From: Pseudomaricurvus sp033283335
GTDB taxonomy: Bacteria; Pseudomonadota; Gammaproteobacteria; Pseudomonadales; Cellvibrionaceae
Reading direction: 5' to 3'
Length of the DNA: 64,000 bases
Assembly (NCBI GenBank): GCA_033283335.1
Contig: JAWMQP010000002.1
Coordinates: 558,001 to 622,000 of the forward strand
The translations under genes were made by a program, and so were the position numbers. The notes under the pieces are model-generated. The model saw only the letters and a list, made by a program, of their open reading frames with translations. It was not told the DNA's origin and searched no databases. The number at the start of each line of letters is the position of its first letter. The first letter of the stretch is position 1. This document shows positions 26,001 to 32,533 of this stretch, in pieces.

Positions 26001-27019
26001 AAGTCCATGCTGAAGTTGTCCAATGCCAGGATATCTGCGGATTCAATATACTTCGCTATGTTTCCAATAACAGCCAAAGGCTTATCGTTAAGTAGTGCAT
26101 ATCGGACAGCGCTGCCTTCTGCTGTATCCTGCTTTGCTTTTAAGACAAGATCATCAGTTGAGGTATGTATAATTGATACTGCTGAGTACTCTGAATTAGA
26201 AATCTCAGTATAAATATCTCCAACTAGATTATAATACGAAAGTTCATCAGATAAAGGTCCTGCACCTAGCCCCATCAAATCAGATAGATAAAGAATTAAA
26301 CCCTCAACCCCCTCTTTATTAGAATTAGAAAAAGAGTATGCATAATCATTTAATAAATCTGAATCACCCAAATTGATATCGATTTCTTGTAACAAAATAT
26401 GGTGAAGATTTTCGCTGTTAATTAAGGCTGTTCCATTGTCAAGAACATGCTCTTTAGCAATTCTATATATGAAATTATCAAAGTCATCAAATCCATAGGA
26501 AGGAACTACGCCCAGTAGATCGGCATAACTATCTACTAAATCATCAAAGTCTGATGGAACCGCGGGATCATTATCGTTTGTGGCAGCACCAAGGAATGTA
26601 GTAGCTGTTGCGGCAACAGCCAAAATTCCTGCTGTTACCGCTAATACAGGAGCTGATACTGCTGCAGCTGCAGCTACGGCAGCAGCTGCAGAGCATAACC
26701 CTAAAACTGAACCTGCCAGAGACAAAAGGTCACTTTTATTAATGGATTCATTATTTTTTAATGAATATTCAATATCACGAATATTTTCATTTGCCTGGGC
26801 AATATCAATTCCAACACTGACTGCAGGGATTACCTTTGCCATAACTTTCATCATTTGAAGAACATCTGTTATGGCTTTTGACGCATCCAATAAGGTTTCG
26901 TATTTGTCCTTCTCGTTATGTAACGTTGAGGCGGCACTAAAAATATTAGTAGCAGCTCCAGGTACTCCATTGAAAAGATTTTGTGCCAATTCAACTTGTT
27001 TTGTTGGTATGCTAGCCAT
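20066..27019 (-). CDS. Giant RTX protein (calcium-binding, type I secreted)
   Basis: The 2317-residue protein contains dozens of RTX nonapeptides (GGxGxDxxx; e.g. GGAGNDVIDGGSGNDRI) in several blocks from about residue 440 to the end. The N-terminal 430 residues are non-RTX: a helical segment, then a long hydrophobic Ala/Val stretch at roughly 105-150 that could insert into a membrane. A cadherin-like stretch (ITLSVSDLLDNDGG, YYVSDGTF) lies near 1585-1660. Several haemolysin-type calcium-binding-related units occur (SGDDLILSV, VTIAGWYNSD), two forming a tandem pair with PTATATEGDL/PTATATTEDL links. The end carries an uncleaved type I signal-like segment. I prefer the ATG at 27019 with AAGGA upstream over 27028. 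Its exporter genes lie upstream at 31.1-34.8 kb. Toxin versus adhesin role is open. Confidence 0.9.
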   Translation of the reverse strand: MASIPTKQVELAQNLFNGVPGAATNIFSAASTLHNEKDKYETLLDASKAITDVLQMMKVMAKVIPAVSVGIDIAQANENIRDIEYSLKNNESINKSDLLSLAGSVLGLCSAAAAVAAAAAVSAPVLAVTAGILAVAATATTFLGAATNDNDPAVPSDFDDLVDSYADLLGVVPSYGFDDFDNFIYRIAKEHVLDNGTALINSENLHHILLQEIDINLGDSDLLNDYAYSFSNSNKEGVEGLILYLSDLMGLGAGPLSDELSYYNLVGDIYTEISNSEYSAVSIIHTSTDDLVLKAKQDTAEGSAVRYALLNDKPLAVIGNIAKYIESADILALDNFSMDFLYDRASYVKGVLSVNLANSDGTVGTVVGAKLGLYTDIGKPNQNVWISDDEIRINKSILAKEEHPQVIFGTMNDELIEGGNRDDSLYGMGGMDTLTGGVGSDYLEGGDGGDLYKFENGDGLDEIFDLSGGNNVAINNLIVSTLSAITSNNKVYKNEAGDVFLTKTSNGFIITYNQESGKTDKIEVTGNVNNFGISLIDYNSESMAQPISNTDEFNINDGSIIIDDGNGGLESSWIKFSYSDRSNDANQNWINDRSIVFDANLLNTNNGYFVANPSSEGYSFEGGDNNDTLIGSLSHARPALFGLGGNDLIVSNSSVSSFSVGGLGNDYLVGNGESWLHGDGYFNLNTGDISLFIDDLDGDDILIQNDGSDKWMDGGGGDDVLTAVHGGFGYLAGGSGSDSISGGDDDDLILGDGTIRAGSNSEGIYDSFTIGIQDIQDSTKNYDDNIDAGNGTNQIIGGAGNDVIVSGSGEDHIYGDVSSKDRYKGEGWELLNELASELHGNDFIMAGIGADFVVGGGGNDTIFGEDGDDVLYGEDDFLPDLTPGNNFIDGGGGNDTLYGGNGNDILIGGIGNDIVVAEGGNDQLFGGEGSDILHGDSGNDYLSGGSENDELDGSDGDDELIGNEGDDLIFGGGGSDYLDGGDGDDHLQDTIGSVTGEINILSGGNGNDTLVAGDADDELYGGTGNDVLFSGSGSDTLSGGFGNDQLEGGLGDDTYLFSVGDGIDLIIDDSGDSTLIFNGVIIEDISIINADRLYLIYGSGDVVSFDEESTKYVSMLEIGGTIYSLPELIEELSNKDGNISVTYSGGLNTTSRQVIQIFSSALENSEFVNDIRSGTSGNIFVFGFSQVDPTTDTHVIDPNSEQENIIGDQNYVSNYNLQKFTGDARNNTIIGDFNRNNIIDGGAGDDVLWGGQLSDIYYVDSENDVIGGEFDNGFYGANTDRVVSTALQYSLGDKLEVLELAGEVAEYGGGNDLDNIMLLSWGHDNVTFEGGAGDDFYIINSTTEVIEDPDGGHDTLVVRAFDSEYSLAVNIEDAKVQGKNATLIGNDLDNTLWAYGSDISSELPDWNWGFQPGAAYVEPTGSDLITLAIEDTVNWQVSVSHGSNLQGGGGNDHLYGAELNDTLEGGTGDDILRGGSGRDTYLYSLGDGNDTILRNRTGTGYGDKLILGEGIIETQINFSRGGTDYNDLTIKFSDGGSILVENHFSEDVIDSIDVSDADGEIVTISSTDIRQRAGVFLPTEDHFSTTQNQSITLSVSDLLDNDGGNPDFPLTVTSVSSNYGGVATFDEINQTITFTVEEGYIGQGLFYYYVSDGTFTDNAKVWIDIAEPGPTIINGNETDNTLTGTALDDEIYGLQGNDTLSGGAGDDLMSGGEGDDLLIGGEGDDTLYGKDGNDQLDGGNGNDHYYYYAGTGQDTITDTGDGQDVLFFNDVDSSRLSYHQDGDDLVVLVDGDLDQQVRVVGHFLSGNSAIMVQPNGSYTLTPTDIVNQLIPLPDADNADDGSGDPDNGSSDPLSLTFDFSGDDTVVGSIADEILVSGAGNDELHGLDGDDRLMGGAGNDTYVIGSGEGSDTIIDTSGINTIHFTDGLTFSDVASGLLKSGDDLILSVAGGGGQVRIVQFFSMANTIESMTFDDSSKLTAAQIYGAFGLSEPTATATEGDLMLGDGQDNSLTGTANIDTLLGGRGSDTLAGLAGDDQLIGGVGDDTYVIGSGSGKDIVIDTEGSNSIKFVDGISFYDVARGLTSTENDLIINIARKGTKVTVSNFFAIANTIDQITFESGYSLTSAQLYRAFRVSAPTATATTEDLLTNVIGGTTSNDIITGTSADEFISGYQGNDELSGGAGNDVIDGGSGNDRILFGLGDGQDIIVQNDTDTAAAYNDVLAFESDVSYDDLWFSRSGDNLRINVAGTDDQVTIAGWYNSDSQKLDQFESDSLVLIDQQVEQLVSAMASYDVPSGAGNVIPQSVKDDLQPVLAASWQ

Positions 27020-27042
27020 AAATAACATCCTTGTAAGATGAC

Positions 27043-27675
27043 TTAATTAATAATTTTTTTATCCAATAACTCTTTGGCTTTCCTATAGTGTTGAAGATTA
27101 CTTAATAGTAAAATTAGTGACATAATTAAACCGAAGTTAACTACTTTTTTACTTTGTTTTCTGTATTTATTTCGTATTTTAACTTTATCGTTGTAATTAA
27201 TTTTTATAGATGGTTCGCAGGTTGTCATTTCCCAAGCGTCAATATTGGATCCAAAAAACATTTTAGGTTCTTCAGCCCACAATACGACGATGGGTTTACC
27301 AGCGCATGATTCATTCAATCTTGTTGCTTGTACAGCTGATATTTTATGCAGATAGTTGGTATTATTAGGAAATAGCCATCTACGGCCTTCATTGTCAATC
27401 ACAACCGCTTTAATTGCTCCACCACGTCCAGTATTTCTTATGATTTTTTTTAAGTGACCATTTAAGATATTTAAATCTGAATGTGAAGGTGGGGGGAGTG
27501 TTTCAGGATACCATATATGCGCTATAAACAGACCGCCGGTCATAAATCCAAATTTAAGTACGTTTTTGGCAGCTTCCCATGGGCTATTTTCATCATAGCC
27601 CTTGTTCAATGGAATGTCCCAATTCATATATATAATTATGTTGTGTCTCATTCTGTATAGTAACTTCTTCAACAC
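27043..27675 (-). CDS. Hypothetical membrane protein, copy 1 of a duplicated pair (210 aa)
   Basis: The protein is not recognised. It has a hydrophobic segment near residues 40-55 (VLKFGFMTGGLFIAHIW), a soluble part with conserved-looking GRGGAIKAVVIDNEGRRWLFPNNTNYLHKISAVQATRLNESCAGKPIVVLWAEEP, and a second helix near the end (VVNFGLIMSLILLLSNL), so a two-pass inner-membrane protein is likely. It is about 90% identical to the protein at 30428-31057. The gene ends 23 bp before the RTX start, so both are probably co-transcribed. It may be an RTX accessory or immunity protein (inference from adjacency and duplication only). The GTG start used here is conserved in both copies; later ATGs are possible. 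Confidence 0.7.
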   Translation of the reverse strand: MLKKLLYRMRHNIIIYMNWDIPLNKGYDENSPWEAAKNVLKFGFMTGGLFIAHIWYPETLPPPSHSDLNILNGHLKKIIRNTGRGGAIKAVVIDNEGRRWLFPNNTNYLHKISAVQATRLNESCAGKPIVVLWAEEPKMFFGSNIDAWEMTTCEPSIKINYNDKVKIRNKYRKQSKKVVNFGLIMSLILLLSNLQHYRKAKELLDKKIIN

Positions 27676-27759
27676 ACTATCATTTACCTTTGACTCAATT
27701 TATTGAATTGATTTAAAAATTATTTAATATTGCTTACTGTTTTAACTTCCTCTCAACCC

Positions 27760-27915
27760 TTCTTTGGTGATCTTAGATATAGGAGACCAAAAATATTCAG
27801 ATATTCTTCTATGACCTGTTTTCACTTCTCTTGTATCTTCCACACCAGTAACTAATCTTACCCACCCATTACCTACTGCTATCTTGTTTGATATAGTCAG
27901 AATTCTCATGCATGG
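27760..27915 (-). pseudogene. Remnant of hlyD 3' end
   Basis: On the minus strand a frame without start reads NGWVRLVTG..., then REVKTGHRRISEYFWSPISKITKEGLRGS and stop. This corresponds almost residue for residue to the end of the intact HlyD-like protein (NKWVKLIPG..., AEVKTGHRRIFEYFWSPISKVTKEGLRER). Only about 50 codons are left and the upstream part is missing. It is a by-product of the duplication described above. Confidence 0.85.
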
Positions 27916-28051
27916 AATTTAAATCATACAAAGACTCAACACCGGAATTAATCTCATCCACTGCTGACTTATAACTCTTACACACATCTCCAAAAGCAAC
28001 GTTGTTGTCATATGCATTTAACAAAGTATTACTTATATTTGCTACGACCAT
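27869..28051 (-). CDS. Hypothetical small protein (60 aa) ending inside the hlyD remnant
   Basis: The frame starts at an ATG with AAGGAG seven bases upstream, an unusually good ribosome binding site for this AT-rich region, and reads MVVANISNTLLNAYDNNVAFGDVCKSYKSAVDEINSG and so on. Its last dozen or so codons come from the hlyD remnant read in another frame, so the natural C-terminus was probably replaced. No family is recognised. It lies 10 bp after the 28062-28694 gene and may be translated with it. Confidence 0.5.
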   Translation of the reverse strand: MVVANISNTLLNAYDNNVAFGDVCKSYKSAVDEINSGVESLYDLNSMHENSDYIKQDSSR

Positions 28052-28061
28052 GATGTTCTCC

Positions 28062-28694
28062 TTAACATTTTGATTTATTGCAAATCCCTATGCAAAACTC
28101 TATTATTTCTTCCACTTCTTCTAAAGTAGAAATAACTCTAGCATTCCAAAACAAACACAAACAATTTTCATTAGATTCCATGAGCGGAGGATAACTAAGA
28201 ACTTCATTACCAAATAATGATTCCATATCAGAATTAAGATCAAGATCACCTAAGAATGCCGATCTATCTTGGACTGTTAATGGATATTTTTTGAACCTAT
28301 AGTTTTTATTTGCTGCTTCTATAAGTAATGAGCTAGAAGCTGTAACCAGAAGGAATCTTTTCAATGAAAATCCAAGTCTAATGAGGATTACAGTAGATCC
28401 GGCAAATGGTCTATACATCCCTCCTTGGGCTCCAAGCTGGAGATAAATACATATTTTTGCTCCTCTCATAATCCCATATTTCGGAAATGAAATTGGTTTT
28501 TTGTACTTACCACTAAGCACAAATAAATATTCAATGCGGAATTCAGAAATTAGCATTGAATAATCAATATCAAAAAAATTGTGTTTATCATAAAGATGTT
28601 TAGAAACAAATAATCTTTTTAAATACACTAGGAATTTAATTAATATAATTATAAAAAAAACAATAACGAATCCGTAATCTATTATTAATTCCAT
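28062..28694 (-). CDS. Hypothetical membrane-anchored protein (210 aa)
   Basis: The protein starts with a membrane helix (IIDYGFVIVFFIIILIKFLVYLKRLF) and continues with a soluble domain of about 180 residues containing EFRIEYLFVLSGKYKKPISFPKYGIMRGAKICIYLQLGAQGG and a C-terminal EEVEEIIEFCIGICNKSKC helix. No family is recognised and it is not a copy of the other 210-residue proteins here. It lies in the AT-rich segment between the duplicated blocks of the RTX locus; the stretch before it (28695-28919) is AT-rich and holds no visible gene. Confidence 0.6.
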   Translation of the reverse strand: MELIIDYGFVIVFFIIILIKFLVYLKRLFVSKHLYDKHNFFDIDYSMLISEFRIEYLFVLSGKYKKPISFPKYGIMRGAKICIYLQLGAQGGMYRPFAGSTVILIRLGFSLKRFLLVTASSSLLIEAANKNYRFKKYPLTVQDRSAFLGDLDLNSDMESLFGNEVLSYPPLMESNENCLCLFWNARVISTLEEVEEIIEFCIGICNKSKC

Positions 28695-28919
28695 AGCTAA
28701 AAAGTCACGACAATATTAGTATAATAAATCTACACATATAATTTTCATTTAAATATTTATAACATTAAAATTCTAGTTGAAACTAACCTTTCATCTCTCC
28801 ATGCGTATTAATATCAATTGAATTTTAGTGCTTTAACAATTTACCAACACTTAATGTTTTTGACACTTTGCTCTCCTTATATTCGCGTTTACTGATACAA
28901 ACATCAATGATTTTAAAAT

Positions 28920-29801
28920 TTAATCAAACATGCTCGATAGCCAATGATTAAATCTATCAACTATTGAAACCTGTAGTTTAGGTGGTTTAGGCAAAGTACG
29001 GAAATGATCTTGCAAGGTCTCTTTACCCGTATAGATTCTGCTACCTTGATCATCCACTAGAATATCCACTCTCAGAGTGTCATCGTTGATTTCCTAAACC
29101 CCAAATTCTGGATGAATTACAACTGTTTTCTGCATATTGGTAGGAATAAACATATTTTAAACTTCGCCATTCTTAATACGCATGTAGCAATAAAAACTAG
29201 TCATCTTCAGCCTTAAGAAATATTCTGTCCCACAGATATATTGTGTGTCTCTGGCTATACGAAAATAGTTCTTTCCGGTGGTCATTCATGCAGGCATAGT
29301 TAGCGTTGCCTGACCACCAAAACCAGTTTTTCTTCCATAATAAATAGCAGTAACCTTAGAAGTTTTATCTAAAACTATATGGCGAGAGTAAAGCTCTTTG
29401 TCATATTTTCGGCGGAGCATCAACTCTATACGTGAAAACCGGTAACCACACTCATTTTCGTTCTCTTCCAAATAAACCGGTATCTCAATTCGATAGGTTT
29501 CATCAGAAACTGGATATACCTTGCTACCAATTTTGACTTTTCTGGTTGCTGTTGAAGGATTACGGTACGAGCAGGCATCGAATTTGCTCGTACTTATATA
29601 GGTGGCCATAAAAGTGGCATCTAATCTTGGGTCTTTTGTTCCCTCTATGGTGTAGACCACTTTTCCTATTGAAGAATCAGAAACTAATGGATTTTCCATG
29701 TTGCTTTCTACTTCGGACTTCTCAGAAAATGCATAAGGAGTAAAGCTAATCAGGAGGACTGGAATCACGAATAAAATAATGGTGCAGGTGCATTTCCGCA
29801 T
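28920..29801 (-). pseudogene. Decayed gene for an exported protein (three in-frame stops)
   Basis: A single reading frame runs from an ATG at 29801 through a signal peptide (MRKCTCTIILFVIPVLLISFT) and a Cys-containing body to TGA at 29286-29288. It then continues without shift as MTTGKNYFRIARDTQYICG..., TAA at 29157-29159, then NMFIPTNMQKTVVIHPEFGV, TAG at 29094-29096, then EINDDTLRVDILVDDQGS to a final stop at 28920. Protein-like composition persists across all three stops, and all three stop types occur, so decay is more likely than recoding. A product of about 170 residues could still be made from the intact first part (28 kDa in the ancestor, family unknown). Confidence 0.65.
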
Positions 29802-29822
29802 GAGTCCAGAAACTATAAACAT

Positions 29823-30427
29823 GTTCCCTCCTATTGCATTAATTTTTTGGTAATACGGTCTGAGATTAACTCATGGATATGTATCAGACGCTTATGGCTG
29901 TTAGTATAATGACCTACAAGTAATCCTGACCATTTACAGGCCGGACTGACCACTTCAGAATCTCCTTCTGTCGCCATCTCTTATATGATATAAAAATCAG
30001 TCCTCGCCCCAGTCTAGATGGGGATTGATATTTTTTAGAAATTTGACATGCAACATTGTATTACCATAGATATAGTTTTGTTTAATGCTGTTCATAATCT
30101 GACCTGGGCTGACTTTAAATGCGTTTTCCATACTACGATGCATATTTACCTATCGCCGAATATCCAGTGTGGTTATATTATGAACCCACTCTGCTTCACC
30201 CTCGGAAGCACATCGCTTAATTTCGAGGCCGTTCTATTAATGACTCCTGATTAGAGTTACTCATTAACATGGAATTTATTAACTAGTATTTACCTGTTTT
30301 CATGATGCAACGTTCAAGCGGTGGCAATAACATTAATAGAAATTCCTTGGATTTCCATTATAGATATTTTTTCATTTCATTTATAAGATATTCTCTCCGT
30401 AATTCACATCCTTGTTAAATAGCGTAA
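29823..30427. other. AT-rich non-coding stretch (about 600 bp)
   Basis: No gene with a ribosome binding site or family resemblance is visible. A CCCCA/TGGGG hairpin at 30007-30023 followed shortly by a T-run (30031-30036) could terminate plus-strand transcription. The right end (30400-30427) is homologous to the RTX ribosome-binding region and belongs to the duplication. The rest may be remnant DNA of a lost RTX-type 5' end. Confidence 0.5.
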
Positions 30428-31290
30428 TTAATAAATTTTTTTATCCAATAACTCTTTGGCTTTCCTGTAGTGTTGAAGATTACTTAGAAAAATAAAGACA
30501 GACATAAGCAAGCCAAAACATACAACTTTTTGATTTTGCTTTCTGTATTTATTTCGTATCTTAACTTTATCGTTGTAATTAATTTTTATAGATGGCTCGC
30601 AGGTTGACATTTCCCAAGCATCAATATTGGACCCAAAAAACATTTTAGGTTCTTCAGCCCACAATACGACGATGGGTTTTCCCGCGCATCTTTCATTTAA
30701 TTTCGTAGCTTGTACAGCTGATATTTTATGCAGATAATTGGTATTATTAGGAAATAGCCATCTACGGCCTTCTTTGTCAATTACGACAGCTTTAATTGCT
30801 CCTCCCCGCCCGGTATTTCTTATTATTTCTTTTAACTGCCCATTCAATTCATTCAAATCTGAATATGATGGAGGAGGAAGGGATTTAGGATACCATATAT
30901 GAGCCAAGAAAAGTCCACTGGTCATTAAGCCAAATTTAAGTACGTTTTTGGCAGCTTCCCATGGGCTATTTTCATCATAGCCCTTGTTCAAAGGAATGTC
31001 CCAATTCATATATATAATTATGTTATGTCTCATTCTGTATAGTAATTTCTTCAACACACTCTTATTTACCTTTGACTCAATTTATTGAATTGATATAAAA
31101 ATCACTTAAAATTTCTTATTATTTTATCTTTCTCTCAATCCTTCTTTGGTGACCTTAGATATAGGAGACCAAAAATATTCAAATATTCTTCTATGGCCTG
31201 TCTTCACTTCTGCTGTAGCCGCCATGCCAGGTATTAGCTTCACCCATTTATTACCGACTGCTATCTTGTCAGATTTCATCAGCACTCTCA
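30405..31290 (-). repeat. Direct duplication, right copy (partner at about 27027-27915)
   Basis: This copy carries the 210-residue paralogue and the true 3' end of the intact hlyD-like gene. At its left edge it keeps the AACAAGGATGT stretch that in the other copy is the ribosome-binding region of the RTX gene, but here no long frame follows. This suggests the original order was exporter, hlyD, 210-residue gene, RTX gene. Confidence 0.85.
30428..31057 (-). CDS. Hypothetical membrane protein, copy 2 of a duplicated pair (209 aa)
   Basis: This is the paralogue of the protein at 27043-27675, with the first 43 residues identical and about 20 differences concentrated around the two hydrophobic segments and the linker after the first (LPPPSYSDLNELNGQLKEI). 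It lies 66 bp behind the intact hlyD-like gene, so it is probably the third gene of the exporter operon. The soluble core (GRGGAIKAVVID, RRWLFPNNTNYLHKISAVQAT) is unchanged, which indicates selection for function in both copies. It is not an HlyC-type acyltransferase by any motif I can see. Confidence 0.7.
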   Translation of the reverse strand: MLKKLLYRMRHNIIIYMNWDIPLNKGYDENSPWEAAKNVLKFGLMTSGLFLAHIWYPKSLPPPSYSDLNELNGQLKEIIRNTGRGGAIKAVVIDKEGRRWLFPNNTNYLHKISAVQATKLNERCAGKPIVVLWAEEPKMFFGSNIDAWEMSTCEPSIKINYNDKVKIRNKYRKQNQKVVCFGLLMSVFIFLSNLQHYRKAKELLDKKIY

Positions 31291-32533
31291 TGCTATAGAT
31301 GAGGCCAAGCTTTTCATCCATAATGGCATCATCTGATATGGAAGTTACTTCGCCTTCAATGATTCCGTATTTGGTAAAGGGAAACGTGTGAATTTTTATT
31401 TCAGCAGGCATCCCTTTTTCGACAAATCCAATATCTTTGTTCGGCAGAAAGACTTCCATTTCCAGTGAACTTTGAGTAGGGACAATGAGCATTAACTGTT
31501 GTGCCTCGGTCACCACCCCACCCACCGTATGGGTAGCCAGTTCTTTAACCTGACCGGAAACTGGGGCATAAAGTATTTTTTTGGCATTCAGATCCTGCGC
31601 CTTGATGACCTCCTGGCTGAGCTGATCAATTTGATTGCTTAAGTCTGATTGTTGAGCCAAATAATTGGCTTTCGTTTGTGCTATGAAGGCATTCAATCGC
31701 TCTTTGGCTTCTTTGATCCCGGCTTGCAGTTGCTGTAACCGTTGCCTTTCCGAAGCCAGGTCTTGCTGCTGCTGAATTCGCTCTTGTTCGATTTCCAGAT
31801 ACTCTGCCTCTGATACAAAGCTTTTATCCAGTAATTCTAATAAGCTCTCGCTCCTCTTGGTTACGATTGGGAGTGTCTTTTCAAGTTTCAGCACGATCTC
31901 CTGAATCGCCCGCTTTTCAGCTTCCACTTTCTCAATGGCGCTTTGTAGTGACTGGAGCTGCGATCGATAATCACCCCAACTTTCCAAGACCAATTGCTGA
32001 TAGATGCTCGCAGATTTGATATCCAGGAAGGTGTATTCTACATTCATACCGGTATCTTGAAGTACACTCTGTGCAGAGAACGGTAATGACAGCCAATTCA
32101 ATAAAATCTCAGTAACCTTTAATTTGGCTTGCGTATCGCTGAGGCTTGCTTGGAGCCTATCGCGATCAGCACTGGTCAGAGTACTGTCCAGCTCAATCAG
32201 TGGTTGGTCTTTTTGAACATATTGGCCTTCTGAAACCAATATCTTGCTGACAGCGGCGTTTTCCAGCGGCTGTATCTGCTTTACCCGCTCGGAAGGTACG
32301 ATTTTGCCCTCAGCTGTGGCAACAATGTTTACCTTGCCCACACATGCCCAGATAACCCCAATCGTGAACAACGTGATCAGTGAGCGTCCTAACCACTTAG
32401 CCAGTGGATTGGGCGGCGACTCCTGAATTTCCAGGGCCGCTGGCAGAAATGCCGCCATCTCTCGGGCACGGCTATCATCCCCCAGAAACTCGCGGTTACC
32501 CCATGATTGTCTGATTCTTGTTATCAGTGACAT
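31124..32533 (-). CDS. Type I secretion membrane fusion protein, HlyD family
   Basis: The 469-residue protein has a cytoplasmic N-terminus, one membrane helix near residues 48-66 (LGRSLITLFTIGVIWACVGKV), a lipoyl/barrel-sandwich half (GKIVPSERVKQIQPLENAAVSKILVSEGQYVQKDQPLIELD), long coiled coils from about 110 to 300, and a C-terminal beta domain (ILYAPVSGQVKELATHTVGGVV, FPFTKYGIIEGEVTSIS). This is the HlyD adaptor layout that links the ABC exporter to an outer-membrane TolC-type channel. Its start lies 38 bp inside the exporter gene, so they are translationally coupled. No TolC homologue lies nearby; a chromosomal one elsewhere is presumably used. Confidence 0.93.
   Translation of the reverse strand: MSLITRIRQSWGNREFLGDDSRAREMAAFLPAALEIQESPPNPLAKWLGRSLITLFTIGVIWACVGKVNIVATAEGKIVPSERVKQIQPLENAAVSKILVSEGQYVQKDQPLIELDSTLTSADRDRLQASLSDTQAKLKVTEILLNWLSLPFSAQSVLQDTGMNVEYTFLDIKSASIYQQLVLESWGDYRSQLQSLQSAIEKVEAEKRAIQEIVLKLEKTLPIVTKRSESLLELLDKSFVSEAEYLEIEQERIQQQQDLASERQRLQQLQAGIKEAKERLNAFIAQTKANYLAQQSDLSNQIDQLSQEVIKAQDLNAKKILYAPVSGQVKELATHTVGGVVTEAQQLMLIVPTQSSLEMEVFLPNKDIGFVEKGMPAEIKIHTFPFTKYGIIEGEVTSISDDAIMDEKLGLIYSMRVLMKSDKIAVGNKWVKLIPGMAATAEVKTGHRRIFEYFWSPISKVTKEGLRER

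Larger units (their letters stand above)
27027..27915 (-). repeat. Direct duplication, left copy (~0.89 kb; partner at about 30405-31290)
   Basis: The segment from the RTX ribosome-binding region through the 210-residue gene and into an hlyD 3' remnant is repeated in the same orientation at about 30405-31290. The gene portions differ by scattered substitutions, so the duplication is not recent. The copies bracket about 2.5 kb of AT-rich DNA. Recombination between them would delete that segment. Confidence 0.85.

Noticed and set aside
29286..29288. TGA as a recoded (selenocysteine) codon in the decayed exported gene
   Set aside because: TAA and TAG follow in the same frame, and no SECIS-like hairpin is obvious; decay is simpler.
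30048..30254. Plus-strand frame of 68 codons in the AT-rich gap
   Set aside because: No ribosome binding site, no family resemblance, and it lies in degenerate DNA between the RTX genes.
30428..31057. The 210-residue protein as an HlyC-type acyltransferase activating the RTX protein
   Set aside because: The size is similar, but no conserved HlyC segments are seen and it has two membrane helices.
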